Shown here: piece after piece, positions 31,515 through 39,618 of the stretch
How positions within the stretch are numbered: the first letter of the stretch is position 1
How the letters are laid out: each line of letters opens with the position of its first letter
Source: a virus
DNA length: 51,600 nt
Reading direction: 5' to 3' (one strand)
IMG/VR virus record: IMGVR_UViG_3300034101_003724
Span: 1-51,600 of that record
Notes under the pieces: generated by a model
What the model was told of the DNA's origin: nothing
Database searches by the model: none
Seen by the model: only the letters and a program-made list of their open reading frames with translations
Program-made: the position numbers and the translations under genes

Positions 31515-32225
31515 GTGTCCCAAGTCACGGTCCTGATCGACAGCCGAGAGAAGAAGCCCCTGACCTTTCCGGCCCACCTCGTGGTGCTGGACAGGGCACG
31601 CCTGCCCACCGCCGGTCGGTCCCGCACAGTCACGGTCCGCACGCAGTCTGAGACCATGAAGACTGGGGACTACCGGTTGGTGGGGGGCAAGGCGGCCATC
31701 GAACGCAAAGGCTCATTCGAGGAGATCGCTGGAAACTGCCTAACTACTGACGGCAGAAGGCGTTTTATTGAATGCTGCCGAAGGCTTCGAGACGACGTGC
31801 AGCATGCCTGCCTCCTGTTTGAGGGCGCAATCGGGGGGTTTGAAGTACGGGCTGGACTTCCGCACCCGGGTGTTGCAGCGGATGCTTTATTGGATATCAT
31901 CGGGGCGTTCGGATTGCCGATTATTCTCATGCCCCTAGCGACGGTCGGCCAACGAAGGGCTGCAGGGGAATGGGCTCTGAGATGGCTGATCTCGAAGGAA
32001 CAAGCAAATGACCTCAGTCCAGATCTACACAAACACAAGCTCGGCACACTTTGCGACGACGACGGGCGGACCAGATGGTGCAAAGTTTGTGGCTCCTCTT
32101 GTTGCGGCTGCGGACACGCCGGCATCGCATCTTCCGCAGGCAACGAAGCCGAACGCGACAAGCCATCCCAATTCCCTGTTCACTGGCAGCAGCCTGAACT
32201 ACCTCCGGATCAAGCTTCTGACTGA
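31515..32225 (+). CDS. ERCC4-type nuclease
   Basis: 236 residues if the full frame is translated; GTG at 31515. The N-terminal domain shows LIDSREKKPL (D-x-R-E), then KTGDYRLVG (GDY) and IERKGSFEEI (ERK), the catalytic motifs of the ERCC4/XPF nuclease fold that cuts branched DNA. The C-terminus (WCKVCGSSCCGCG) looks zinc-finger-like but lies in the 218 bases overlapped by the next gene in another frame, so it may partly be a by-product of that gene's coding needs. Likely roles are recombination or Holliday/flap processing. Confidence 0.85.
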   Translation: MSQVTVLIDSREKKPLTFPAHLVVLDRARLPTAGRSRTVTVRTQSETMKTGDYRLVGGKAAIERKGSFEEIAGNCLTTDGRRRFIECCRRLRDDVQHACLLFEGAIGGFEVRAGLPHPGVAADALLDIIGAFGLPIILMPLATVGQRRAAGEWALRWLISKEQANDLSPDLHKHKLGTLCDDDGRTRWCKVCGSSCCGCGHAGIASSAGNEAERDKPSQFPVHWQQPELPPDQASD

Positions 32226-32595
32226 TAGCAATAATGCAAATCTGGGGAATATCCCGCAGTTCTACGTCTACGGCTGGAGTCGTGAACTCACGACCGGCTG
32301 GTGGGAGTCGCGACTTCTCGCATCGCTGAAGCCTGGTGTTGCCACCATCGGCAGCACAAGCACAGTTACCTGGCCGGGAGTTGGAACTGTTCGGGAGATC
32401 GTGCTTCTCGGGGACACGACAACCGCTCCTGCAGCTACTCCTCATCGCGGTGATGCCAAGCTCTACCAGTCGTTTGCAGGTAGTGGCGGAGCACAATTCC
32501 TCGTTGATACGATTGGAACCGAGTTCATCGAGATTCACTTCACACAGGCAACTAGTTCGTCGGGAAACTTCTACGCACTCTGCGCAGGTCTCTGA
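32008..32595 (+). CDS. Tail spike/fibre accessory protein
   Basis: 195 residues, ATG at 32008 with AAGGAACAAGCAA upstream. It starts Ser/Thr/Ala-rich, then has a beta-rich domain (NIPQFYVYGWSRELTTGWWE, VREIVLLGDTTTAPAAT) ending FYALCAGL. It directly precedes the esterase-like spike gene on the plus strand, far from the other virion genes on the minus strand. GC is lower than in flanking early genes, matching the fibre genes at 1.9-4.1 kb. It overlaps the nuclease gene by 218 bases. Confidence 0.7.
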   Translation: MTSVQIYTNTSSAHFATTTGGPDGAKFVAPLVAAADTPASHLPQATKPNATSHPNSLFTGSSLNYLRIKLLTDSNNANLGNIPQFYVYGWSRELTTGWWESRLLASLKPGVATIGSTSTVTWPGVGTVREIVLLGDTTTAPAATPHRGDAKLYQSFAGSGGAQFLVDTIGTEFIEIHFTQATSSSGNFYALCAGL

Positions 32596-32607
32596 TCAGG
32601 AAAACAA

Positions 32608-34566
32608 ATGTCAACCGAATACTCCCTTCCGAATCCCGCTGGTGGAGCCGTCATTCGACCCGTACACGGAAGCTCCCGTGCGGGGCAGTTCCTGAAGGAT
32701 GTCATTCAGGGGATCGACTCCGTTGACATCGTCGTCTTCGGCGACTCGAATGCCGGAAGCGAGGCGAGCTACGGTTACACGGGCGGGTGGGCGGACTCGC
32801 TTGCGTCGCTCGGCATCAAGCAGTACGCAACGCCGATCTGGTTCTCGAACTCAGAGGCAGGCAACGCACGATCAGGTGGCCTCATCGGCCGTTTCACCTA
32901 CGTCGGATGGTCTGGCGATAGCACGGTAGGTATTGGTGGAAACTCGTACAGCCTTGGAAACCAAATTGCCGCAAGTACCGCAAGCGCGATTACTGCATCT
33001 GCAATCACCAATCCGAGGTCCGGAGAGGTTTACTACGTTCGCTGCAGCACGGCGACTTCGTCAACCACCTCTACGATTACGCTTGATTTAAGCGCAAGCC
33101 CAAGCGACGACGCATACAACAACATGTGGCTGTCGATGGGCGTGAATCACTACAAGATTCTCGACTACAACGGAAGCACCAAGGTAGCAACGATTCCGAC
33201 CCAGGGCGCTGCTCCTACCGCAACTACGTACACGATTACCACGGGTGGTCTTCGCCCGTACGCATTCCGATACGAGCCGACGCACGTCCCGGCTTCGACT
33301 GTCTTTACTTCCGGTGCAAACGGACCGAGCATCCGACTTAATCCGTACAACGCGCTTGCCGGCGGAAACGGTTCTGGCGCTCAGGATCTCCAGTATCGGG
33401 TGGTTCGTTCTGCAGTTGGAACCGGTGGTCAGTACAAGCTTCGTGCGATGTACGCAACGAACACTACCATTGCAGCATCCTCGGCGTTCATCAGCACTGC
33501 CGCTGGTACCAGCACTCTCCCCTACGCAACCGACTACACCAACGATTCACTGAACTTCACGACGACCGTGACCGGCGGAGTTCCGGACGAGATCAAGTGT
33601 GCGTGGGACGGATACAACGTCGCGCCGACTGGCGATACTCGGGTAACCGGCCCACTCACTATCTTCTGGCATTCTGTGATTGCTCGAAATACAAAGGGCT
33701 ACTCGGTTAGTTGCCTCAACTACAACGGCGGTGCGACCACCGAGGATCTTGCCAACCAGGTCTACTGGTCTTCGCGTCTGATTGAGATGGCTCTGCAGGA
33801 ACTGAGGCAGCGACAGATCGCAGCCGGTGGTTCCGGTCGAGTGATCTGGTACCACAACAGCGGTATCAACGGAAGCGAGACGCCTCAGAGCTATATCACG
33901 AACGTCTCAAGGATCATTGATGAGGTGAGTCGGATCTGGGGCAAGTGCGGATTCCCGCCGAGCGATCTTTCCTTCCTTGTCACGGCAACTCATCCGGTTG
34001 TCGAAGGAGATCCCGGAGCCGGGACCTGGTGGCGTCAGTGCGGACTGGTGAACTCGGGAGCGAAGCAGTGGGTTGCAAGCACCTCGTATGGTGATCGAGT
34101 TACCTTCTGCGATCTTTCCGCTCTGATCTCTGCTCAGCAGCTCAAGTCTCGGAATCTGTACCAGCTTCTGAGCAACAATCTTTACGCGGCACACCTTCGC
34201 AATCCGATTCTTCTTCAGATCCCTACCGATACGGTTGCGAAGAGCGTTCCTGCCTGGAGCGCGGCTCGTACCTACGCGATCGGCGAGGTCGTTTCCCTGA
34301 GTGGCACGAACTACTACTGCATCGCGGCAACGACAAACAACACGCCTCCGAATGCAACCTACTGGTATGCGCTTCCTGCCGGATCCAGCGGTTACGGATC
34401 CTCCGCGGCAAACGGAAACCTGTGGGGGACCAGCGGTACGAATGTCCGCTTTACCTACACCGCTGCGAACTACTCAGGAAACTACGGTGCTGACATTCAA
34501 GTTGCAAACAACGGGTACCTCGCGATGGTCCTGAACATGATCAACTCGATCACCGCATACGTCTAA
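32608..34566 (+). CDS. Tail spike with SGNH-esterase-like and carbohydrate-binding-like domains
   Basis: 652 residues, ATG at 32608. Near residues 38-50 is VDIVVFGDSNAG with the block I Ser of SGNH hydrolases at about residue 47. LNYNGGATTED (370s) and WYHNSGING (about 414-422) are plausible later blocks, and HP at 462-463 or H529 could serve as the catalytic His, though the DxxH block is not clear. Residues 550-590 (W-x4-Y, Gly, Val-Val, Gly-x3-Tyr, YWY) resemble a CBM5/12-type sugar-binding module. The enzyme could deacetylate host surface polysaccharide during adsorption. GC is lower than its neighbours. Confidence 0.75.
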   Translation: MSTEYSLPNPAGGAVIRPVHGSSRAGQFLKDVIQGIDSVDIVVFGDSNAGSEASYGYTGGWADSLASLGIKQYATPIWFSNSEAGNARSGGLIGRFTYVGWSGDSTVGIGGNSYSLGNQIAASTASAITASAITNPRSGEVYYVRCSTATSSTTSTITLDLSASPSDDAYNNMWLSMGVNHYKILDYNGSTKVATIPTQGAAPTATTYTITTGGLRPYAFRYEPTHVPASTVFTSGANGPSIRLNPYNALAGGNGSGAQDLQYRVVRSAVGTGGQYKLRAMYATNTTIAASSAFISTAAGTSTLPYATDYTNDSLNFTTTVTGGVPDEIKCAWDGYNVAPTGDTRVTGPLTIFWHSVIARNTKGYSVSCLNYNGGATTEDLANQVYWSSRLIEMALQELRQRQIAAGGSGRVIWYHNSGINGSETPQSYITNVSRIIDEVSRIWGKCGFPPSDLSFLVTATHPVVEGDPGAGTWWRQCGLVNSGAKQWVASTSYGDRVTFCDLSALISAQQLKSRNLYQLLSNNLYAAHLRNPILLQIPTDTVAKSVPAWSAARTYAIGEVVSLSGTNYYCIAATTNNTPPNATYWYALPAGSSGYGSSAANGNLWGTSGTNVRFTYTAANYSGNYGADIQVANNGYLAMVLNMINSITAYV

Positions 34567-34574
34567 GGAACACA

Positions 34575-34775
34575 ATGACTCTTGAGCGAGACAACGTCGT
34601 GAAGCTGTCAGTCCGTGACTGGGCAGCCATCATCGGTCTGGTCATTGCGCTTGGCGGAGGAGTGCTTAGCGCCTTCATGCACCACGACAGGCTGCTCATG
34701 CGGGTCGTGACTCAGCAGGAATCCATCAATGAACGGCTGGACAAGATCGAGCGCCAGCTTGATCCTCGCAACTAG
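34575..34775 (+). CDS. Holin-like small membrane protein
   Basis: 66 residues, ATG at 34575 with AAGGAAC upstream. One transmembrane span (about residues 16-36, WAAIIGLVIALGGGVLSAF) is followed by a charged amphipathic helix (TQQESINERLDKIERQLD). Short phage proteins with one span and a coiled tail next to spanin genes are often holins or holin partners. The overlap with the downstream lipoprotein supports a lysis cassette. Confidence 0.65.
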   Translation: MTLERDNVVKLSVRDWAAIIGLVIALGGGVLSAFMHHDRLLMRVVTQQESINERLDKIERQLDPRN

Positions 34776-35232
34776 CCTCTGGCTGGTGGGGTGCAGCGAG
34801 CTCGCGAAGGTGAGCGAGAACGCGACGGCCATCCAGGCCGAGTCGCAGTCACTTATAGATCACGGGCGGATGGTGGGGGACAAGGAGGTGGTGACCCGTG
34901 CCGGACGCATCCACGATCTTGCTGCTGACATCCATGGTCGGATACCTCATCTGGAGGACAAGACCCCCGTTTGGTTATCCACCCTATGGTGGGCTGCGGC
35001 GGCAGTGGCACTCATCGCCGTCGCCGTCATCCTCTGGCAGACGGGCTTGGGCACGGCTGTCCGAGTCGCAATTGGCTGGCTGCCGCGCCGAAAGATCCAA
35101 GACGCGAACCTAGCCGCCGGCATGTTGGATCCAGATAAACCTGAGGATGCCCGCGAGTACGTCGCTGCGCGGCGGGCATCTGACCCCGAGTTCGACGCTG
35201 CGTGGCGACGTGTCCACAAGAAAGGTTCATAA
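34729..35232 (+). CDS. Unimolecular spanin-like lipoprotein
   Basis: 167 residues, ATG at 34729, overlapping the holin-like gene by 47 bases in another frame. The N-terminus has a lipoprotein signal (SSASLILATSLWLVGC) with lipobox LVGC and Cys22. A Ser at +2 predicts outer-membrane delivery. A helical periplasmic segment of about 60 residues follows, then a transmembrane span at 83-103 (WLSTLWWAAAAVALIAVAVI). Outer-membrane lipid plus inner-membrane span is the layout of u-spanins, which fuse the two membranes at lysis. The unusual part is the 64-residue cytoplasmic tail. LVG is encoded by a Chi-extended motif (34782-34789). Confidence 0.7.
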   Translation: MNGWTRSSASLILATSLWLVGCSELAKVSENATAIQAESQSLIDHGRMVGDKEVVTRAGRIHDLAADIHGRIPHLEDKTPVWLSTLWWAAAAVALIAVAVILWQTGLGTAVRVAIGWLPRRKIQDANLAAGMLDPDKPEDAREYVAARRASDPEFDAAWRRVHKKGS

Positions 35233-35349
35233 ATGATCCTCGCTGATTTCTCCTCGTTCCTTGGTAGCCTTTGGTTCGCCGCGATGGTTGGTCTGGTCGG
35301 CTTCGGTGCCGGCTGGTACCTCTGCAAGAAGCACGGCTCCAAGCTCTGA
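35233..35349 (+). CDS. 38-residue membrane peptide in the lysis block
   Basis: ATG at 35233, stop TGA at 35347-35349, which overlaps the next gene's ATG (TGATG). The product starts MILADFSSFLGSLWFAAMVG and continues with a single hydrophobic span and a basic end (CKKHGSKL). AAAGGTTC upstream is a weak ribosome site. It may be a second holin or an antiholin; size limits confidence. Confidence 0.6.
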   Translation: MILADFSSFLGSLWFAAMVGLVGFGAGWYLCKKHGSKL

Positions 35350-36266
35350 TGTCGAACGTCCCGTTCCAGGTGAGGGCAGCGTCGAGGAACATCCACCTCG
35401 TCGACCTTACGTGCACCTCGCGAACGGACGAGTGGTGGTTCCTCCTGTCCGGGGACCGTCACCACGACAACCCTCACGCTGACCATGAACTCGAGCTCAC
35501 ACATCTTGACGAGGCTGTGCGTCGTCGTGCTGGCATCATCGATGTGGGTGACCTATTCTGTGCTATGGAAGGCAAGTTTGATCCTCGCCGCAACAAGGCG
35601 GGGATTCGAGAAGAGCATGCACTGGCTGCGGACTACCTCGATTCCCTAGTCCGTCACGCCTCCGACTTCTACTCGCCCTACTCCGCCAACATGGTGGTCA
35701 TCGGGCGCGGCAACCACGAATCGGCGATCCTCAAGAACTGCGAGACCGACCTGACCGAGCGGCTTTGCGAACGCATGAGCCATCAGTCCGGACACAAGGT
35801 TAACCCAGGCGGATACGGCGGGTGGGTTCGCTTCCTCACCGAGACGCCCAGCGGCGAGCGATACACGCTCAGCCTCAAGTATTTCCACGGCAGCGGCGGC
35901 GCGGCACTGATGTCCTTCGACACCCTTAAGGTCCGGCGCAGCGCAGCTGTCATGCCCGACGCGGACGTGATCGTGCAGGGCCACGTTCACAAGCAGTGGT
36001 TCATGCCGCTGTCCCGCGAACGGCTGGTGTGCGACAAGCAGGGCTGCCGGGTAGTCAGCGACATCCAGTACCACGTTCGCACCGGTACTTACAAGGACGA
36101 GTTCGGAGACGGCCACAGCGGCTGGCACATCGAGCAAGGCCGCGGACCAGAAGTTCAGGGCGCAGTCTGGATGCGACTGTACCTCGCCAAGAAGTCCGGC
36201 CGCACGATTGCCGGCGAGGCGAAGACCTACTACCAGCTCATGCCCGAGTTCCACCTCGCACACTGA
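35349..36266 (+). CDS. Calcineurin-like metallophosphoesterase
   Basis: 305 residues. I chose ATG 35349 because it overlaps the preceding stop (TGATG), giving MSNVPFQVRAASRNIHLVDL. Metal-binding motifs appear in order: SGDRHHDN (near residue 35), DVGDLF, GRGNHES (near 120) and GHVHKQ (near 211), as in the calcineurin-like phosphoesterase fold. It could hydrolyse phosphodiesters such as DNA ends or nucleotide signals. Its place behind lysis genes is unusual, and its substrate cannot be inferred from the sequence. Confidence 0.88.
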   Translation: MSNVPFQVRAASRNIHLVDLTCTSRTDEWWFLLSGDRHHDNPHADHELELTHLDEAVRRRAGIIDVGDLFCAMEGKFDPRRNKAGIREEHALAADYLDSLVRHASDFYSPYSANMVVIGRGNHESAILKNCETDLTERLCERMSHQSGHKVNPGGYGGWVRFLTETPSGERYTLSLKYFHGSGGAALMSFDTLKVRRSAAVMPDADVIVQGHVHKQWFMPLSRERLVCDKQGCRVVSDIQYHVRTGTYKDEFGDGHSGWHIEQGRGPEVQGAVWMRLYLAKKSGRTIAGEAKTYYQLMPEFHLAH

Positions 36267-36278
36267 ACCCCACCAACC

Positions 36279-36548
36279 ATGGCGAAGGGCGACCGCATCC
36301 TCCGCATCCGTGGCCAGAGATGGCGGCTCAGGTTCGTGACGAACCTAGGCGACGCCGAGGGGATCTGCAACAAGGAAGAGCGGATCATCCGCATCGCGCT
36401 CGGATACACCGAGGACCGCACGCTGGACTCCATCATCCACGAGATCCTGCACGCCGCGCTCTGGGACCTGGACGAGGAAGCCGTGCACGACACGGCCAAC
36501 GCCATCTCCGCCGCCCTCTGGCGTCTCGGCTACCGCCGTGACCCGTAA
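36279..36548 (+). CDS. Small HExxH zinc-metalloprotease-like protein
   Basis: 89 residues, ATG at 36279, 12 bases after the phosphoesterase. SIIHEILHAALWDLDEE gives H54-E55-x-x-H58 with nearby acidic residues that could supply a third ligand. Such a short protein resembles predicted phage metallopeptidases of the SprT or ImmA type. A peptidase acting on a host factor or on peptidoglycan is possible; no classic lysozyme or amidase was found elsewhere, so a lysis role deserves mention but is unproven. Confidence 0.7.
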   Translation: MAKGDRILRIRGQRWRLRFVTNLGDAEGICNKEERIIRIALGYTEDRTLDSIIHEILHAALWDLDEEAVHDTANAISAALWRLGYRRDP

Positions 36549-36576
36549 GAAACACTTACCACTTTTCCTTACCGCT

Positions 36577-36680
36577 TACGAAACGACCGCTTCGTAGCAG
36601 AACGTGTACGCCTGATCGACAAGTCCAGATAACGTGTACAAACCTACGACAGTTGTCGACAAGTGTAGTGCTTTCTACAC
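36577..36680. promoter_or_regulatory. Cluster of inverted and direct repeats: operator, promoter or origin candidate
   Basis: In the AT-richer 325-base gap 36549-36873: TACGAA (36577-36582) faces TTCGTA (36591-36596); AACGTGTAC occurs at 36601-36609 and again 30 bases later; TCGACAAGT occurs at 36616-36624 and 40 bases later; TTGTCGACAA (36653-36662) is a perfect palindrome; GTGTAG (36663-36668) faces CTACAC (36675-36680). Spacings of 30 and 40 bases put repeated sites on related helix faces. No clear -35/-10 pair was accepted. Confidence 0.45.
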
Positions 36681-36817
36681 AGCCCATTTGCTGAGCGGGA
36701 TTCCCACTACCCGCATTGCCGGTACACCCACGGCATCTTGTTCTTGGCCCAGCCTAGGCGAGAGATTAGATCATCAGCATGGGTGAAGTACATACTACAA
36801 CGCTCTCCCCTAGAGTC

Positions 36818-36853
36818 GCGCATGCGGGGGAGCGCTACGCGCCCCGCATGCGC
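36818..36853 (+). promoter_or_regulatory. 12-base inverted repeat before the recombination operon
   Basis: GCGCATGCGGGG (36818-36829) and CCCCGCATGCGC (36842-36853) are perfectly complementary with a 12-base loop, just ahead of the AGGAG site at 36861 for the nuclease gene. It may terminate upstream transcripts or regulate entry into the recombination genes. Confidence 0.6.
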
Positions 36854-36873
36854 TCACCCCAGGAGTCCCACCT

Positions 36874-38109
36874 ATGCCCCCACCGACCCAGACTGTCCAT
36901 TACCCCACCAGCATCTGCGATCCCAATGTCCGCCCATGGCTGGAGGCACACGGCATCTTTGCCCGTAAGCCCCCCATCCGCAGCAGCGACTACCGGCTCG
37001 TCCGCTCGTGCCCCCGCACCTACTACCTGTCACGCCGGCTTGGCCTGGTCAAGGCGTTCCAGTACAGCGCGGCCCTGACCCGGGGCAGCTGGGTCCACCT
37101 CGCGTTCGCCTGCATCCTCGATGACCCCACCGACCGGGCACTGACCCTCGAGCAGGCCATTGCCGCACGCTGCGAGGAACTGCGCGGAGTGTGCAAGCAG
37201 CTCGGCGTGTCCGGCGAGAAGACCAGGGAGATGATCGCCCGCGAGGAACTGGACGCCCGCACCAGCATTGCGTGGTTCAACGCTGCCCTCCAGATCACGG
37301 ACGGCAGCGGACGCACCCTGGCCCAACGCTTCGCGGAGGACTGGGTCGTGGTCGCGCAGGAGCCCGAGATCCGCCACGGCGATCGACTGATCCAGCCCGA
37401 CTGCCTGCTCAAGGACAAGGCCGGCAAGCTGTGGATCGTGGACTTTAAGACCACCGGCATGTCCACCAACGCCCGCCTGCAAACCTGCCCCCTCGAGTTC
37501 CAGACCCAGCACTACTTCCACACCTTCCTCGACAAGTCCCGTGACGAGGCTGACTTCGCCGGGCAGTACGGCATCAGCTGGCCCGGAGAGATTGGTGGGG
37601 TCCTGCACGTCGCGATCCGCAAGCCGTCCATCGAGTTCGGCATGAAGGACCGCCCGTTCACGCTGGACGAATCGCCGTTCAAGAGCGGCCCCCGCAAGGG
37701 CGAGCCGCGTAACGAGCGCATCTACACGGGCGAGCCTGACCCGTACCTGTACGAGCAGCGTTGCGTGGATTGGTACATGGGTCGCGGAGAGTACAGCCAC
37801 TTCGAGCCCGAACGGCTGACTGACCCGTGCGTTGCGATTTCCACCACATCCGCGGAGCTTTTGCTTGCGGAAGATCTCAAGTCGGAGTACCATGCTCGCC
37901 TGTCCTTCATCCGGAAGTACACGAGCCTCCAGTCCTATCCCAGCGAATTCGAGATTGGTGATCCGGTAGTCCAGCACGGGACTCCGTCGCCGTACCTCCC
38001 GTTCCACATGGTCGAGCCTGGCAAGTGGCCCGAGTTGATCCTGGCTGAAGGGTTCCTGCAGAGAGACAGAGACACCCACACGGAGATCGACAATGGAGGA
38101 GACGCCTAA
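36874..38109 (+). CDS. PD-(D/E)XK exonuclease, RecB/Cas4-like
   Basis: 411 residues, ATG at 36874 with AGGAG upstream. An N-terminal RSCPRTYYLSRRLGL motif resembles the SxCPxxYY entry of Cas4/RecB-like nucleases. Around residues 174-192, LIQPDCLLKDKAGKLWIVDF ends in DFK, the catalytic core (Asp, then D-x-K). Several cysteines occur but no clear iron-sulfur set. It is followed by a Sak4-like ATPase and an SSB-like protein, so it likely resects ends for phage recombination. It overlaps the next gene by 17 bases. Confidence 0.85.
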   Translation: MPPPTQTVHYPTSICDPNVRPWLEAHGIFARKPPIRSSDYRLVRSCPRTYYLSRRLGLVKAFQYSAALTRGSWVHLAFACILDDPTDRALTLEQAIAARCEELRGVCKQLGVSGEKTREMIAREELDARTSIAWFNAALQITDGSGRTLAQRFAEDWVVVAQEPEIRHGDRLIQPDCLLKDKAGKLWIVDFKTTGMSTNARLQTCPLEFQTQHYFHTFLDKSRDEADFAGQYGISWPGEIGGVLHVAIRKPSIEFGMKDRPFTLDESPFKSGPRKGEPRNERIYTGEPDPYLYEQRCVDWYMGRGEYSHFEPERLTDPCVAISTTSAELLLAEDLKSEYHARLSFIRKYTSLQSYPSEFEIGDPVVQHGTPSPYLPFHMVEPGKWPELILAEGFLQRDRDTHTEIDNGGDA

Positions 38110-38623
38110 CCCCACCAGCCAGGAAGCAGGAAAGTCCGTCCTCGGGCCCGTCATCTGGCAAGAGGTCCTGCGCAAGGTGATCGCGCCCAAGGTCACGGTC
38201 ATCGTCACGCAGTACGGCAACGACATCGAGAACCGGCAGCAGCTGCACCGCAAGTTCTGCGAGGAGTACGGCATTCGTCCGTCCTACTCCACCTTCAGCA
38301 GCTGGTGCGAGGATCTGGGCATCAGCTTCCGCAAGAAGATCGAGGTCCACATTCCCGGCTGGAAGGAGATGCCGCGACCGACCGCCGAGTTCATCGGTCC
38401 GATGCCGGCATATCAGGCAACAGAGACGAAGAAGGAACAGTCGGTAGCGAAGCAGATCGTTCCGGCAATTCTTCAGGAAGAGGAAGATGCACCGATTGTC
38501 TGGGACACGAAGGTACCGCCTCAGAAGCCATCGCAGAAGTTCAATGAAGATGGGATGCCGACCATTCTTCCCGGAGGGATGAGGATGCCCTCGTTCTTTG
38601 ATTCCGGAAACTACGGCAACTAA
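38093..38623 (+). CDS. Hypothetical protein between exonuclease and recombinase
   Basis: 176 residues, ATG at 38093. The first half contains VIWQEVLRKVIAPKVTVIVT and a helix-rich region (NRQQLHRKFCEEYGIRPSYS) that could hold a DNA-binding fold. The second half is acidic and Pro/Gly-rich. It may link or regulate the recombination proteins. No confident family. A Chi complement at 38112 encodes NPTSQE in its N-terminus. Confidence 0.7.
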   Translation: MEETPNPTSQEAGKSVLGPVIWQEVLRKVIAPKVTVIVTQYGNDIENRQQLHRKFCEEYGIRPSYSTFSSWCEDLGISFRKKIEVHIPGWKEMPRPTAEFIGPMPAYQATETKKEQSVAKQIVPAILQEEEDAPIVWDTKVPPQKPSQKFNEDGMPTILPGGMRMPSFFDSGNYGN

Positions 38624-38644
38624 CCCCCCAAAACAGGAGTCATC

Positions 38645-39544
38645 ATGACCCACTCCGTCACCCACGGTTCGACTGTCGCATCCAAATACGCAGGGCTCGG
38701 AAATGCCGTCACCACTGGTCGCACTACTCCTTCCCGCATGCTTGGTCTGGTGGTCGGTGAGGCTGGCTGCGGCAAGTCTTTCCTCCTCCAGTCCCACCCT
38801 GGCGCGTACATCCTCAACCTTGACGAGACGCCTGCGGTCTGCGGCACCAGCGAGGCCGTCATGTTCCCCACCCCCGGTCCTGACGGCCGATCGGTGGACG
38901 AGAAGGGAAGCCCCATCGTCCTCGACTGGGCCGCGCTCGAAGCAAAGCAGAAGGTTCTGATCGATCTCGCCAAGGGCAACCAGCCTCGCCCCGAGACCGT
39001 CGTCATCGACACGCTCGGTGCCGCCATCCGACTGCTGCGTCCGCACATCGCCAAGATCTACGGTCGCGAACGGTTCACCGACGTCGACGGTCGGCTCGGC
39101 TGGGAGCGCCTGTTCGATACCCTCATCGAGTTCGGCACCACGCTGCGCCGGCACGGCTACGGCGTGTACTACATCGCGCACCTGTCGCGCAAGCACGTCC
39201 CGCTCAGCGAGAACCAGAACGTGGAGGAGTACAAGATCCTCATCAGCGACGGTCTGTACGCCCGCATGTTCCCCATGTTCGACATCGTTATCCCCGTCAC
39301 CGCGCAGTGGGACGTGCGGGAGATCACGCGTGATCAGGAAGCCAACGTCGGCGGCAAGGTCGTTACCCGCAAGGTCACGAGCCAGGAAAAGGTCCGCCGT
39401 CACTACTGCTCTTTCGACAACCCAAAGCTGGAAGGCATCGCCAAGGTCCGTACCCTGTCGCCGCTGACCACCATTGAGCTCCCGAGGGACAACGCATGGC
39501 AGTCGTTCTGCTCTGCGTACGAGAGCGCGAACGCGTCCCGCTGA
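38645..39544 (+). CDS. Sak4-like RecA-fold recombination ATPase
   Basis: 299 residues, ATG at 38645 with AGGAG upstream. Walker A is VVGEAGCGKS (G38 to S45) and Walker B is ETVVIDTLG (about 117-125), followed by YIAHLSRK, matching phage RecA-like single-strand annealing helpers of the Sak4/RAD51-core group rather than a replicative helicase. Partnering with the PD-(D/E)XK exonuclease upstream and SSB-like protein downstream is the usual Sak4 arrangement. It would pair single strands during phage recombination. Confidence 0.85.
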   Translation: MTHSVTHGSTVASKYAGLGNAVTTGRTTPSRMLGLVVGEAGCGKSFLLQSHPGAYILNLDETPAVCGTSEAVMFPTPGPDGRSVDEKGSPIVLDWAALEAKQKVLIDLAKGNQPRPETVVIDTLGAAIRLLRPHIAKIYGRERFTDVDGRLGWERLFDTLIEFGTTLRRHGYGVYYIAHLSRKHVPLSENQNVEEYKILISDGLYARMFPMFDIVIPVTAQWDVREITRDQEANVGGKVVTRKVTSQEKVRRHYCSFDNPKLEGIAKVRTLSPLTTIELPRDNAWQSFCSAYESANASR

Positions 39545-39562
39545 CGCGGGGGTCGCGTTCGC
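39527..39562 (+). terminator. Hairpin at the recombinase stop
   Basis: GCGAACGCG (39527-39535) pairs with CGCGTTCGC (39554-39562) across the recombinase stop codon, followed by a T-rich tract (CGTTTCGTTTGTTTCGTTTC). It probably ends or attenuates transcription before the SSB-like gene. Confidence 0.55.
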
Positions 39563-39618
39563 TGTCCCTCATCGTTTCGTTTGTTTCGTTTCTTTCACAT
39601 CTCTATTCGGAGAATCAG

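Noticed and set aside
36738-36771. Possible sigma-70 promoter TTGTTC ... TTAGAT
   Set aside because: Spacing of 22 bases (19 for an alternative hexamer) is outside the usual range, so I did not annotate it.
37030-38274. 414-codon minus-strand frame opposite the recombination exonuclease
   Set aside because: Composition shadow of the nuclease gene; no start signal, and it opposes the transcription of the whole arm.
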